This document shows positions 8,526-17,684 of a stretch of DNA of 64,000 bases, piece after piece. Numbering within the stretch: the first letter of the stretch is position 1; each line of letters begins with the position of its first letter. Source of the DNA: Chryseobacterium formosum (GTDB lineage: Bacteria; Bacteroidota; Bacteroidia; Flavobacteriales; Weeksellaceae). The notes beneath the pieces were generated by a model that was given only the letters and a program-made list of their open reading frames with translations, did no database searches and was not told where the DNA came from. Both the position numbers and the translations under genes were made by a program. The stretch is taken from NCBI RefSeq assembly GCF_026460885.1, contig NZ_JAOVZW010000015.1, forward strand, positions 124,001 through 188,000, given 5' to 3'.

Positions 8526-8981
8526 ATGAAAAAAAGTCTGGAAGTAGATGAGAAAATCTTTCAGGATGCCGTAAAATTTTACGGTACCATTCTCAATCTG
8601 CCACCTTTGGCTTCAAAAATTTATTCCTACCTGATTTTCGATTTTGATAAGGTGGGAATTACTTTTGATGAGTTTGTCGAAGTCTTTTCGGCAAGCAAAA
8701 GCTCAGTTTCTACCAGTCTTGTTCTTCTTCTGAATGCAGAATTAATCGTCGATGTAAATAAAATGGATGAGAGAAAAAGATATTTTTTCGCCAACGATGA
8801 TTATAAAAAAATAAGGTTTGAAAAAATCGTTCAAAAAATGCAGGATGAATTGAAACTTTTAGATGCTCTCAAAAATTTCAGAAAAACAGAGCAGAAAGAC
8901 ACCGATGATCGAAACGAAGCCTACAAAGCTCTTTTAAACAAAAGCATATCAAATATTCAGGAATCTCTTAATAAACTATAA
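8526..8981 (+). CDS. MarR/GbsR-family transcriptional regulator of the efflux operon
   Basis: 151 residues. A winged-helix region occupies about residues 25-85 (LPPLASKIYSYLIF, then FSASKSSVSTSLVLLL as the recognition helix), followed by a coiled C-terminal helix rich in Lys and Glu that would form the dimer. The pattern is that of GbsR-like MarR regulators found at the head of RND efflux operons in flavobacteria. The adaptor gene starts two bases after its stop, so all four genes share one mRNA. The palindrome at 8482-8496 next to the promoter suggests autorepression, relieved by a ligand that cannot be named from sequence. Confidence 0.87.
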   Translation: MKKSLEVDEKIFQDAVKFYGTILNLPPLASKIYSYLIFDFDKVGITFDEFVEVFSASKSSVSTSLVLLLNAELIVDVNKMDERKRYFFANDDYKKIRFEKIVQKMQDELKLLDALKNFRKTEQKDTDDRNEAYKALLNKSISNIQESLNKL

Positions 8982-8983
8982 AA

Positions 8984-10168
8984 ATGACAAACAAGCTTAT
9001 ACTATTTTCTGTAGCAGCATTTTCACTGACTGCCTGCAAAAAAGAAGCTCCGAAACAGGATGGGCCAAAAACTTTTCCTGTAGTGTCGGTAGAAAATAAA
9101 AATATTGTGGGGTACGATATTTTCCCAGCAACAATTCAAGGTAGAGTAAACAATGATGTGAGAGCTAAAATTTCAGGGTATATTACTCAGGTTTTGGTAG
9201 ATGAAGGTCAATACGTTACAAAAGGACAGCCATTATTTCGTCTGGAAACCAATACTTTAAATGAAACTGCAGCAGCAGCAAAAGCAGGAGTTGGAGCTGC
9301 ACAATCTAATATTGCAGCGGCTCAAGCGGCAGTAAACGCAGCTCAGGTTGAAGTAAATAAGCTGAAACCTTTGGTTGCAAAAAATATCATCAGTAACATT
9401 CAGCTTCAAACTGCACAGGCAAACCTTTCACAAGCTCAAGCTCAGGTTCAGCAAGCAATTGCAGCGAGAGAACAGGCAAACGCCAATTACAAAGGAGCAG
9501 CGGCAAACGTTGATTACTCAATCATTCGTGCACCTATTTCCGGAGTTATTGGTAAGCTTCCATTGAAAGTCGGAAGTTTGGTAGGACCAACTGATCAAAC
9601 AGCTTTAACTACAATTTCAGATACTTCAGAGATATTCGCTTATTTTTCAATGAATGAAAAAGAGTATTTTGATTTTCTTGAAAAATCTATAGGAGCAAGC
9701 GTTCCGGAAAAAATAAAGAATCTTCCAATGGTTGAATTGCAGTTGGCAAACGGAAGTATTTATCCTGAAAAGGGGAGAATTGAAGCGATTACCGGTTCAA
9801 TTGATCCAACAACGGGAACTATTCAGTTCAGAGTATCATTTAAAAATGCTCAAAAACTTTTAAGCAACGGAAACAGCGGAAGCATCAGATTCCCTAAAAG
9901 TTATGACAATGTTTTAGTTGTTCCGGAAAGTTCAACTTATGAGCAGCAAGGTATTGTTTACGTTTATAAAGTTGAAAAAGATACGGCAAGAAATACTGTG
10001 GTTGAAGTGATTGAAAGAATCGACAATTTAGCTTTAATAAAATCTGGTGTAAAAAAAGGTGATAAGATTATTGCAGCAGGAACAGGAAATATCAAACCTG
10101 GAACAGCGGTAAAACCTAAGGAAGTGAAAATGGACAGTTTAGTACAATCAGTAAAACCGAAATTCTAA
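8984..10168 (+). CDS. RND efflux pump periplasmic adaptor (membrane fusion protein), lipoprotein
   Basis: 394 residues. The lipobox LTAC (Cys18) marks a lipoprotein. The order is a barrel-sandwich half (KISGYITQVLVDEGQYVTKGQ), an Ala/Gln-rich coiled-coil hairpin (about residues 95-165), the second lipoyl half (RAPISGVIG), a beta-barrel and a membrane-proximal domain, as in AcrA/MexA. It bridges the inner-membrane pump encoded next and the outer-membrane channel encoded third. Stop and next start are one base apart. The product is certain; the drug or metabolite exported is not visible. Confidence 0.94.
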   Translation: MTNKLILFSVAAFSLTACKKEAPKQDGPKTFPVVSVENKNIVGYDIFPATIQGRVNNDVRAKISGYITQVLVDEGQYVTKGQPLFRLETNTLNETAAAAKAGVGAAQSNIAAAQAAVNAAQVEVNKLKPLVAKNIISNIQLQTAQANLSQAQAQVQQAIAAREQANANYKGAAANVDYSIIRAPISGVIGKLPLKVGSLVGPTDQTALTTISDTSEIFAYFSMNEKEYFDFLEKSIGASVPEKIKNLPMVELQLANGSIYPEKGRIEAITGSIDPTTGTIQFRVSFKNAQKLLSNGNSGSIRFPKSYDNVLVVPESSTYEQQGIVYVYKVEKDTARNTVVEVIERIDNLALIKSGVKKGDKIIAAGTGNIKPGTAVKPKEVKMDSLVQSVKPKF

Positions 10169-10169
10169 A

Positions 10170-13100
10170 ATGATAAAAAACTTTATTAACAGACCGGTTT
10201 TATCTACTGTAATCTCTATCCTGATCGTTATTCTCGGGGTTTTAGGATTAACAGCGCTTCCGGTGACGCAATATCCTGACATTGCCCCCGCAACGGTGAG
10301 TGTAAGAGCAAATTATACCGGAGCCAACGCTGAAACCGTTATGAAAAGTGTCGTTGTTCCTTTGGAAGAACAGATTAATGGTGTTGAAGGAATGGATTAT
10401 ATTACTTCAACCGCTGGAAATGACGGTTCAGCACAAATTCAGGTGTTTTTTAAACAGGGTGTTGATGCAGATATTGCAGCAGTAAACGTACAAAACCGTG
10501 TATCAAGAGCATCTCCGCTACTTCCAAGTGAAGTTACGAGAGCCGGTGTTGTAACTCAGAAACAGCAGACAAGTGCATTGATGTACCTTTCTTTTTATTC
10601 TGAAAATAAAAATATTGATGACGTTTATCTTCAAAACTTTTTGAATATCAACGTTATTCCAAATCTTCAGAGGATCAATGGAGTAGGTGAAGCCAACGTT
10701 TTTGGTGGAAAAAACTATTCGATGAGAATCTGGTTGGATCCTGCAAAATTGGCAGCTTACGGAATTACACCAACTGAAGTTACGACTGCCATCAACGATC
10801 AGAGTAGAGAAGCTGCGGCAGGTTCTTTGGGGCAAAACAGTGGAAGTTCTTTCGAATATATCATTAAATATGTCGGGAAATTCAGTGAAAAAGAGCAGTA
10901 CGATGATATTATCATTAAATCTCTTCCTGACGGACAGAATTTAATGCTGAAAGATGTTGCCAAAGTTGAATTGGGAGGTCTTTCTTATTCTGGTGTTGGT
11001 GAAAACGGAGATAATCCTTCAATCAGTATGGGGGTTTTCCAAACTCCGGGATCGAATGCTCAGGAGATTATCGAAAACATCAAAAAACAGCTTAAAGAAA
11101 ATGAAAGTTCATATCCTGAAGGTGTAAAATATACTTTTAACTTTGATACTAACGAATTTTTGGATGCATCGATTGAAAAAGTAATTCATACTTTGATTGA
11201 AGCATTTATCTTAGTATTTATAGTAGTTTATATTTTCTTACAGGATTTCAGATCAACTTTAATTCCGGCAATTGCAGTTCCTGTTTCGATTGTTGGAACA
11301 TTCTTTTTCCTGAATTTATTCGGATATTCATTAAACCTTTTAACGCTTTTCGCATTGGTATTGGCGATTGGTATTGTGGTAGATGATGCGATTGTCGTCG
11401 TCGAGGCTGTACACGCCAAGATGGAAAACGGTATTTCAAATGCTAAAAAAGCAACGGTTGAGGCAATGGACGAAATCACAGGAGCGATTATCTCGATTAC
11501 TTTGGTAATGGCGGCGGTATTTATTCCGGTAACGTTTATTACAGGTCCAACCGGAGTATTTTATCAGCAGTTTGGGATAACTTTAATTATTGCGATCATC
11601 ATTTCAGCGGTAAATGCATTGACATTGAGTCCGGTTTTATGTTCATTATTTTTAAAGCCGCACGAAGAACATCACAAAGAATATAAAGATTTAAACTTTA
11701 TTAAAAAGTTCTTTTATAAATTTAATATCGGTTTCAAAACAGCAACTGACCGTTACGGTAGAGGATTTAATTTCTTAATTAAACATAAATGGGTTACGAT
11801 GGTAATTCTTATTGCTACTTGTGGAATTATCTATTGGGCAAACGGAAGTATGAAAAAAGGTTTCGTACCAACAGAAGACCGAGGAATTATCTTTACCGAT
11901 GTACAGCTTCCTCCGGGAGCTTCTATGGAAAGAACCTATAATGTTTTGAAAACTTTGCAGAAAGATGCCATGAAAATTCCTGGAATTCAGAACGTAACTA
12001 TTTCTACAGGTAGAGGATTGCTTTCTGGAAACGGTAGTAATAATGGTCTTGCTTTCGTTAAATTAAAACCTTTTGACGATAGAAAAGGAGACGGTTTATC
12101 TTCAGATGAGATTACAAAACGTTTGTTTGGTTTAGCAGGGAAAGTTCCGGATGCAAAAGTTGTTTTCTTCCAGCCTCCAAGTGTACCTGGTTTTGGTAAC
12201 AGTGCAGGTTTTGAGATGGTTCTTTTAGATAAATCAGGAGGTGATTTTGCTCAGCTTGATGCTAAAACAAACGAGTTTATCGGGAATTTAATGCAACGTC
12301 CTGAAATTGAATTTGCGCAGACATCATTCAATACAAAATATCCGCAGTATATGATGGAAATCAATGTTCCGTTAGCTAAACAGAAAGGTGTTTCGGTGAA
12401 TGATATCCTATCAACAATGCAAGGTTACATCGGTGGAATTTACGGCGCTGACTTTACAAAATACGGAAAACAGTTCAGAGTAATGATTCAGGCACTTCCG
12501 GAAGACAGAGTAAGTGCTGAAAATCTTAATCAGTATTATATTAAAACAAGTTCTGGAGAAATGTCACCAATTTCACAATTTGTGACGTTGACTAAAACGT
12601 ATGGTCCTCAATCTGTTGGTCGTTACAATCTATTTACTTCGGTAAAAATTACAGGAGCGAACAAAGCAGGTTTCAGTTCTGGTGATGCAATTACTGCAGT
12701 TCAGCAAGTTGCGAGCGAAACTTTAGATCAGAATTATGATGTTGAATTTACAGGTCTTACAAGAGAAGAATTAAGTTCGGGATCTCAGACTTTATTGATC
12801 TTTGCTTTAAGTTTAGTGTTTGTATATTTTATTCTTTCTGCTCAGTACGAAAGTTATATTTTGCCTCTGGTTGTGGTAATTTCACTTCCTCTTGGGGTAA
12901 TGGGAGCATATTTCGGACAGAAATTAATGGGACTTGAAAACAACATTTACTTCCAGATTGCATTAATCATGTTGGTCGGATTATTGGCGAAAAATGCGAT
13001 TTTGATTATCGAATTTGCAGTTCAGAGAAGACATCACGGTGAAACGATTGTTGAATCTGCTATCAATGCAGCTAAAGCAAGATTAAGACCTATTTTGATG

Positions 13101-13316
13101 ACATCATTGGCATTTATCTTCGGTTTATTACCATTGGTTTTGGCAAGCGGTATTGGTGCTGTAGGTAACAGATCAATCGCAACAGGTGCTTCGATAGGAC
13201 TATTGATAGGTACAATTTTAGGAGTTTTTGTAATTCCAGTGTTGTACGTGGTTTTCCAGACTTTACAGGAGAAAATCAAGCCGATCAAGCACGAAGACAT
13301 CAATTTAGCTGAATAA
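10170..13316 (+). CDS. RND efflux pump inner-membrane transporter (HAE1/AcrB type)
   Basis: 1048 residues, the standard length. It begins MIKNFINRPVLSTVISIL with the usual first membrane helix, then two large periplasmic loops and twelve membrane segments. The proton-relay aspartates are in the TM4 motif GIVVDDAIVVVEAVH. The VPVTFITGPTGVFYQQFG region and the C-terminal LVGLLAKNAILIIEFA motif are characteristic of the hydrophobe/amphiphile exporter subfamily. It works as a trimer with the adaptor and the outer-membrane factor of the same operon, exporting hydrophobic compounds by proton exchange. Substrate range cannot be read from the sequence. Confidence 0.96.
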   Translation: MIKNFINRPVLSTVISILIVILGVLGLTALPVTQYPDIAPATVSVRANYTGANAETVMKSVVVPLEEQINGVEGMDYITSTAGNDGSAQIQVFFKQGVDADIAAVNVQNRVSRASPLLPSEVTRAGVVTQKQQTSALMYLSFYSENKNIDDVYLQNFLNINVIPNLQRINGVGEANVFGGKNYSMRIWLDPAKLAAYGITPTEVTTAINDQSREAAAGSLGQNSGSSFEYIIKYVGKFSEKEQYDDIIIKSLPDGQNLMLKDVAKVELGGLSYSGVGENGDNPSISMGVFQTPGSNAQEIIENIKKQLKENESSYPEGVKYTFNFDTNEFLDASIEKVIHTLIEAFILVFIVVYIFLQDFRSTLIPAIAVPVSIVGTFFFLNLFGYSLNLLTLFALVLAIGIVVDDAIVVVEAVHAKMENGISNAKKATVEAMDEITGAIISITLVMAAVFIPVTFITGPTGVFYQQFGITLIIAIIISAVNALTLSPVLCSLFLKPHEEHHKEYKDLNFIKKFFYKFNIGFKTATDRYGRGFNFLIKHKWVTMVILIATCGIIYWANGSMKKGFVPTEDRGIIFTDVQLPPGASMERTYNVLKTLQKDAMKIPGIQNVTISTGRGLLSGNGSNNGLAFVKLKPFDDRKGDGLSSDEITKRLFGLAGKVPDAKVVFFQPPSVPGFGNSAGFEMVLLDKSGGDFAQLDAKTNEFIGNLMQRPEIEFAQTSFNTKYPQYMMEINVPLAKQKGVSVNDILSTMQGYIGGIYGADFTKYGKQFRVMIQALPEDRVSAENLNQYYIKTSSGEMSPISQFVTLTKTYGPQSVGRYNLFTSVKITGANKAGFSSGDAITAVQQVASETLDQNYDVEFTGLTREELSSGSQTLLIFALSLVFVYFILSAQYESYILPLVVVISLPLGVMGAYFGQKLMGLENNIYFQIALIMLVGLLAKNAILIIEFAVQRRHHGETIVESAINAAKARLRPILMTSLAFIFGLLPLVLASGIGAVGNRSIATGASIGLLIGTILGVFVIPVLYVVFQTLQEKIKPIKHEDINLAE

Positions 13317-13337
13317 GAAATCTTTAAGATTTAAATA

Positions 13338-14750
13338 ATGAAAAATTTATCAATAATAAAAGGAACGGCTTTATCGGTGCTTACCGCTGTAGTAATTACT
13401 TCTTGTCATGTACGAAAAGAGTATGAAAGACCTACAGCTGTAGTGGATGAAAAACTTTTCCGAACAGATATGCTTCCACAAGACAGCACGAGTACGGCAA
13501 ATGTTTCATGGAAAGAAATATTTACCGATCCTATTCTTCAGAAACATATTTCAAAAGCTTTAGAAAACAATTTAGATATAAGAATCGCTCTGCAGAATAT
13601 CACTTCTGCAGAAGCGTATCTGAGACAAAGCAAAGCTGCATATCAACCGACATTAACCGTTGGTCCTGGTTATACTTTTCAGACTCAGTCTTTGAACACT
13701 CAGTTTGGGCAGATCATCGGAGAGAGAAGGTATGTGAACCAGTTTGACATTACCGGAAGCATCGCCTGGGAAGCAGATTTGTGGGGAAAATTAAAATCTC
13801 AGGAAAAAGCGCAATTAGCAACTTACTTAGGAAATGTTGCCGCACATCAGTCTGTAAAAAGTGATTTGGTTTCTTCAATTGCTTCAAGTTATTATCAATT
13901 ATTAACTTTAGACAATCAGAAAAAGATTATTAACGAGACCATAAAAATTCGTGAGAATAATCTTGAAACCACGAAAGCTTTAAAAGAAGCAGGAACTTTA
14001 ACGGAAGTTGCTGTTCAGCAAAGTCAGGCTTTGGTTTATAATGCACAGTCATTATTAATCGATATCGACACTCAGATTCAGCAGTTGGAAAACACGATGA
14101 GTCTTTTAATGGGTGAATCTTCACAGGCAATTGAAAGATCAACTTTAGAAAATCAGACTCTTCCAGCAAACTTTGCATTAGGTTATCCAGCCAATTTGTT
14201 GGCAAACCGTCCCGATGTAATGCAGGCAGAATTTAGCTTGATGAATGCTTTTGAATTAACAAATTCTGCAAAAGCGCAGTTTTATCCAACATTAAAACTG
14301 ACAGGAAGCGGAGGATTGCAGTCTGTTGACATCGATCATTTGTTTAGTGTGAATTCGCTATTTGCAAGTTTGATCGGAGGTTTGGCTCAGCCGATTTTGA
14401 ATAAAAGACAGATCAAAACCAATTATGAAGTTAGTTTGGCAAATAAAGAAACGGCGTATTTAAATTTTAGAAAAACTGTTCTTACAGCCGGAAAAGAAGT
14501 TTCTGATGCTATCAGAGTTTTCTCGGTACAGGATTCTTTTATTAATTTAAAGCAGAAAGAATTAGATTCATACAAAAAATCTGTTGATTATTCTCAGGAA
14601 TTGGTCAACTACGGAATGGCAAATTATCTTGAAGTTTTAAATGCCAATGTCAATTCTTTAAATGCAGAACTGAATATCTCTAATGCGCAATACAGTAAAA
14701 TGAAAGCTGCAGTAGATTTATATAGAGCTTTAGGCGGCGGTTGGAAATAA
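13338..14750 (+). CDS. Outer-membrane efflux channel (TolC/NodT family), lipoprotein
   Basis: 470 residues. A signal peptide ends in the lipobox ITSC (Cys23). The body shows the duplicated OEP repeat: long amphipathic helices such as LRIALQNITSAEAYLRQSKA and the second-half LANRPDVMQAEFSLMNAFE, the latter typical of NodT-type channels. It ends with the family motif NAQYSKMKAAVDLYRALGGGW. It forms the trimeric exit duct for the pump encoded just before it. The gene ends the operon, with a terminator 36 bases later. Confidence 0.94.
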   Translation: MKNLSIIKGTALSVLTAVVITSCHVRKEYERPTAVVDEKLFRTDMLPQDSTSTANVSWKEIFTDPILQKHISKALENNLDIRIALQNITSAEAYLRQSKAAYQPTLTVGPGYTFQTQSLNTQFGQIIGERRYVNQFDITGSIAWEADLWGKLKSQEKAQLATYLGNVAAHQSVKSDLVSSIASSYYQLLTLDNQKKIINETIKIRENNLETTKALKEAGTLTEVAVQQSQALVYNAQSLLIDIDTQIQQLENTMSLLMGESSQAIERSTLENQTLPANFALGYPANLLANRPDVMQAEFSLMNAFELTNSAKAQFYPTLKLTGSGGLQSVDIDHLFSVNSLFASLIGGLAQPILNKRQIKTNYEVSLANKETAYLNFRKTVLTAGKEVSDAIRVFSVQDSFINLKQKELDSYKKSVDYSQELVNYGMANYLEVLNANVNSLNAELNISNAQYSKMKAAVDLYRALGGGWK

Positions 14751-14785
14751 AAAAAGTTAGTTATTATATATTCAATCTTGTTAAG

Positions 14786-14815
14786 ACGTGTGCTGGAAAC
14801 AGTGCACGTTTTTTT
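14786..14815 (+). terminator. Terminator of the efflux operon
   Basis: ACGTGTGCTG - GAAA - CAGTGCACGT, a ten-pair stem with a GNRA tetraloop (two G-U pairs), followed by seven T. Confidence 0.88.
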
Positions 14816-14835
14816 ATTAATATTTTTCAAAATAC

Positions 14836-14865
14836 TTGCATATTATCGATAAATACTTACATTTG
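14836..14865 (+). promoter_or_regulatory. Promoter of tRNA-Ala (-33 TTG, 19-base spacer, -7 TACATTTG)
   Basis: TTG at 14836-14838 and TACATTTG at 14858-14865 are separated by exactly 19 bases, the best match to the Bacteroidota consensus in this window. The tRNA begins 16 bases later. Confidence 0.8.
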
Positions 14866-14881
14866 TACCACTTCAAAACTT

Positions 14882-14955
14882 GGGGGATTAGCTCATCTGG
14901 CTAGAGCGTTAGACTGGCAGTCTAAAGGTGACGGGTTCGATCCCCGTATCCTCCA
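14882..14955 (+). tRNA. tRNA-Ala (anticodon GGC)
   Basis: A full cloverleaf can be drawn by hand. The acceptor stem GGGGGAT pairs with ATCCTCC and contains the G3-U70 pair that marks alanine tRNAs. The anticodon stem is TTAGA/TCTAA with loop CTGGCAG, giving anticodon GGC, which reads GCC. The T arm is ACGGG TTCGATC CCCGT. The discriminator base is A, and the CCA tail is not encoded. It has its own promoter and lies between the efflux operon and a hypothetical gene. Confidence 0.97.
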
Positions 14956-15006
14956 CTTCTTCAAATAAAATATCTCTAATTTTTATCATTCTAAATATAC
15001 TTGATT

Positions 15007-15417
15007 ATGAAAAATGATCATCTTTTAATTTATTTAATTGAACATAAAAAGAATATTACTTATAGAGATAAGATAATCTTACGTAGGATTAAAATGGATA
15101 ATCCTTCTTATGTTGAATCTGATGAAGTAAAATATGAATTGTATAAAAGACGCTATATCATTGATGAAAGTGATTGGGAATCAACTCAAGATGAATATGG
15201 TGGATTCACCTCAAGACCGTTAGACAAACCTGAAATTATTTCCACATCATTACTAGGAGAAAAAGCAATTTATACTCGTGAGTTAAAATCAGAAACTACA
15301 GAAGATTTTTTTGACAAAACTTTTGTAAGAATAGGCTTAGTTATTGGCAGTTTAATGGGGTTTTTGTCATTTATGATAAATATATTTCGATACATTAAAG
15401 ATAATTGGATGAATTAA
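15007..15417 (+). CDS. Hypothetical protein with C-terminal membrane helix
   Basis: 136 residues from the ATG at 15007; a TTG six bases earlier is less likely. The N-terminal ~95 residues are charged and soluble (MKNDHLLIYLIEHKKNITY, then RRYIIDESDWE). A hydrophobic helix (about residues 103-125, VRIGLVIGSLMGFLSFMINIF) ends the chain, giving a tail-anchored layout. I do not recognise a family. The gene is followed at once by a strong terminator, and the coding-like composition makes a real gene likely. No promoter element was found in the 50 bases after the tRNA; it may be read through from the tRNA promoter. Confidence 0.6.
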   Translation: MKNDHLLIYLIEHKKNITYRDKIILRRIKMDNPSYVESDEVKYELYKRRYIIDESDWESTQDEYGGFTSRPLDKPEIISTSLLGEKAIYTRELKSETTEDFFDKTFVRIGLVIGSLMGFLSFMINIFRYIKDNWMN

Positions 15418-15422
15418 AAAAC

Positions 15423-15449
15423 AAAACCTTCCACTACTGGAAGGTTTTT
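15423..15449 (+). terminator. Terminator after the tail-anchored hypothetical gene
   Basis: AAAACCTTCC / GGAAGGTTTT with a six-base loop, then T residues. Confidence 0.85.
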
Positions 15450-15817
15450 ACACTTAATTGAATCTAAATCTCTGTGGTTATTAATTGGCTCAAATCTAAA
15501 TCTTATATTAACCAAACGTTTATGATTCAAATCATAATTCAAATTTGTTGCTGATTAAAAATCAACTTTCCTTTAACCAAGGTCTTTTGAGAGCAGGAAA
15601 AAAAATATAGTATAAAAAATGATGTTTTAAAATAAATTTCTTTCGAATTACTTAAAATATTATCTTAAAAGATTAAACTATAAAATTAAATTGATATATT
15701 TGCCCAATTCTAAAAATGTAGAGATAGAACCAATTTCAAAAACTATCTTGAAATTTTAAGACTTTTTTTTAAAGATATATTGACTAAATAAACTTATTTC
15801 ATAAACTATTGTAAACT
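15450..15817. other. Gene-free spacer, mostly unstructured
   Basis: About 370 bases of very AT-rich DNA. Seen in it: a palindrome TATGATT-CA-AATCATA at 15521-15536, and a TATATTTG (-7-like) element at 15695-15702, 116 bases before the lipoprotein start. No open reading frame or RNA gene is recognisable. Confidence 0.5.
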
Positions 15818-16195
15818 ATGAAGAAACTTTTTTTACTTTTATTGACAACTTTCTGCCTTATCAGTTGTACTTCAGATGACGAAACACTTACAGACTATAT
15901 CGGAACTTGGTCGGGTACTTACGAAGGTACAGAAAAAGGTCTCTGGAAATTTGTAGTTGCAAGTGACGGAAAAGTGACAGGAACAATGTATAATGAGAAT
16001 AGTAATGTAAATTACAATATTTCAGGAAATTTAGACAGATCGGGACAACTTACAGCAGAATTGGTTATACCTGCAGACGGAGAGTTTTCTGGAACATTAA
16101 ATCTTGAGAAAAAAGGTAACGGAAATTGGAGAAACGATTCTCCAACCCCTTCAAAAAGCGGTTCTTGGACTGGAACAAAAGACAAAACGAAATAG
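15818..16195 (+). CDS. Small predicted lipoprotein, beta-rich
   Basis: 125 residues. A signal peptide ends in the lipobox LISC (Cys17), followed by the acidic stretch TSDDE often seen after the cysteine of surface-directed lipoproteins in Bacteroidota. The mature part is a repeating beta pattern (IGTWSGTYEGTEKGLWKFVV, GKVTGTMYN, GSWTGTKD), resembling small lipocalin-like or META-like barrels, without a named family I can fix. It ends in a bidirectional terminator facing the next gene. Outer-membrane location is inferred from the lipobox. Confidence 0.78.
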   Translation: MKKLFLLLLTTFCLISCTSDDETLTDYIGTWSGTYEGTEKGLWKFVVASDGKVTGTMYNENSNVNYNISGNLDRSGQLTAELVIPADGEFSGTLNLEKKGNGNWRNDSPTPSKSGSWTGTKDKTK

Positions 16196-16213
16196 ATAAA
16201 ACTATTATAAATC

Positions 16214-16250
16214 AAAATCGGCTGTAAACAAAGTTTGCAGCCGATTTTTT
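16214..16250. terminator. Bidirectional terminator between two convergent genes
   Basis: AAAATCGGCTG pairs with CAGCCGATTTT across a short inner stem and loop. T-runs lie on both strands, so it can serve the lipoprotein gene (+) and the gene ending at 16254 (-). Confidence 0.85.
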
Positions 16251-16253
16251 ATT

Positions 16254-16904
16254 TTAAACAAATCCCATTTTTATAATCTGAGAATCTTTTTTTGCTACAA
16301 CAAAATGAAGCACATCATCTTCCTCTGAAAAATGATTTTCAAAAACCATTTCGTTTTGATTCTCATGTAAAGAGATTTTCTCTTCAAAAGATTCCGTGAG
16401 AAAATTTTCAAAATCTATTTTTATACTTACAATCGTAATTTCGTCAGCGATAATTGCTTTATCTAAATGTAGACTTTTATCCCACAAACCTAATAAAATA
16501 TGCGCTTCCTGCCTAAAACTTTGAAATTTACCTAATTCAAAATTTTGAAGTGCAATTTTTCCTTCCTTATTTTTTAAGCCAGACTTTACCGTTCGATTTC
16601 CTTTTTCATGTTCTGAATCTAAGTCTTTAATTTCAGTCATCGTCTTCGCAAATCTCTGATAGAGTAGGGCATCTTCCGCCGACTCAATATATTTCGAAAT
16701 ACTTGAACGGATTAATTTCCCAACTTTTGAACAATGACCAAATTCCGAACTGTTTTGTCTTACTTTTTCATAAGTCGGACTTTTCTTGTAGGCAGTTTTA
16801 TTAAATCCGCTTTTTTTTCGAACTATATTTTTACCATTCAGATTATAAAAAACCAAATCTCCAATTGCTCCGTTGAGCTTTATAAAACTTTCGTAAGTCG
16901 CCAT
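16254..16904 (-). CDS. Conserved Bacteroidota hypothetical protein
   Basis: 216 residues starting MATYESFIKLNGAIGDLVFY. The N-terminal block (KLNGAIGDLVFYN ... GKNIVRKKSG ... NSSEFGHCSKVGKLIR) matches a family I recall as widespread in Bacteroidota hypothetical proteins, where it reads like KLxGxIGDLxFY ... ExGRAGKxGK. No enzymatic motif is visible and no function is known to me. An upstream ATG at 16934 would add ten residues, but a -7 promoter element at 16922-16929 lies between the two, so the start at 16904 is chosen. It converges on the lipoprotein gene and shares its terminator. Confidence 0.8.
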   Translation of the reverse strand: MATYESFIKLNGAIGDLVFYNLNGKNIVRKKSGFNKTAYKKSPTYEKVRQNSSEFGHCSKVGKLIRSSISKYIESAEDALLYQRFAKTMTEIKDLDSEHEKGNRTVKSGLKNKEGKIALQNFELGKFQSFRQEAHILLGLWDKSLHLDKAIIADEITIVSIKIDFENFLTESFEEKISLHENQNEMVFENHFSEEDDVLHFVVAKKDSQIIKMGFV

Positions 16905-16921
16905 ATTTTCTAAAACAGGCT

Positions 16922-16929
16922 CAAATATA
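16922..16929 (-). promoter_or_regulatory. -7 promoter element for the conserved hypothetical gene
   Basis: TATATTTG on the minus strand, 17 bases upstream of the ATG at 16904. Confidence 0.6.
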
Positions 16930-16991
16930 GACATTAAAATGGATCAAAACAATATTTATTATATAATTAAAGTATAGTTGTAGTATAGTTA

Positions 16992-17022
16992 TTGTATAAT
17001 TAAAATAATTAATTTATATTTG
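16992..17022 (+). promoter_or_regulatory. Promoter of the NlpC/P60 gene
   Basis: TTG at 16992-16994, a 20-base spacer, then TATATTTG at 17015-17022, 29 bases before the ATG. Confidence 0.65.
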
Positions 17023-17051
17023 TATTGAATTAATATCTAATTGATTTTCAA

Positions 17052-17627
17052 ATGAATAAGGAACTGTGTTTTTCGGAAATTAAATTATATAAGAAACTAA
17101 CTGTTTTAGCGCTAACTGCTGCAACAATAATATCTTGCGGAAGCTCAAAAAGTGTGGCTGCATCAAAAAAGACACCTTCAAAAACAATTTCAAAATCTGA
17201 AAACTTAAGAAAATTAGATTCTAATTTTGACGGAAAAGTTGCAGGTTCTGTAAAAAGCTTATTGAAGGATGCTGAAAGATATTTGGGAACTCCTTATAAA
17301 TTTGGAGGAAACAATTCTTCAGGTTTCGATTGTTCCGGATTTACGGTAAAAGTTTTTCAGGAAAATAATTTTAATTTACCAAGAAGATCTTCAGATCAGG
17401 CAGATTCAGGAAAATCGATTGATATTGAAACTGTAAAACCAGGTGATCTTTTATTTTTTGCCACATCAGGCGGAAGTAGGGTTTCCCATGTTGGAATTGT
17501 TCATACGATTGAAAATGATGGCGAAGTAAAATTCATTCATGCTTCAACTTCCAAAGGCGTCATTATTTCTTCTCTAAACGAAAAATACTGGAACAAAGCT
17601 TATCTTCATGCACAAAGGGTTTTGTAA
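17052..17627 (+). CDS. C40-family (NlpC/P60) peptidoglycan endopeptidase, lipoprotein
   Basis: 191 residues. The lipobox IISC (Cys29) predicts a lipoprotein; the signal has an unusually long polar head (12 residues), the only ATG available being at 17052. A Ser/Lys-rich linker leads to the NlpC/P60 domain (about residues 63-191). The catalytic cysteine is Cys94 in FDCSGF, the histidine His146 in RVSHVGIV and the third polar residue His163 in FIHAST. Such enzymes cut the D-Glu to diamino acid bond of peptidoglycan stem peptides. It has its own promoter. The family is certain; its place in cell-wall turnover is inferred. Confidence 0.92.
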   Translation: MNKELCFSEIKLYKKLTVLALTAATIISCGSSKSVAASKKTPSKTISKSENLRKLDSNFDGKVAGSVKSLLKDAERYLGTPYKFGGNNSSGFDCSGFTVKVFQENNFNLPRRSSDQADSGKSIDIETVKPGDLLFFATSGGSRVSHVGIVHTIENDGEVKFIHASTSKGVIISSLNEKYWNKAYLHAQRVL

Positions 17628-17660
17628 AACTTTGCAATAGAATTGCATTTCATTGAACTC

Positions 17661-17668
17661 TACATTTG
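17661..17668 (+). promoter_or_regulatory. -7 element before the methyltransferase-like gene
   Basis: TACATTTG, 16 bases before the ATG at 17685. It lies downstream of a TTG at 17643, arguing against that upstream start. Confidence 0.65.
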
Positions 17669-17684
17669 TCAAAAATTATTAATT

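Noticed and set aside
14741..14968. Open frame running through the tRNA-Ala gene
   Set aside because: The tRNA, its promoter and the efflux terminator account for the whole stretch.
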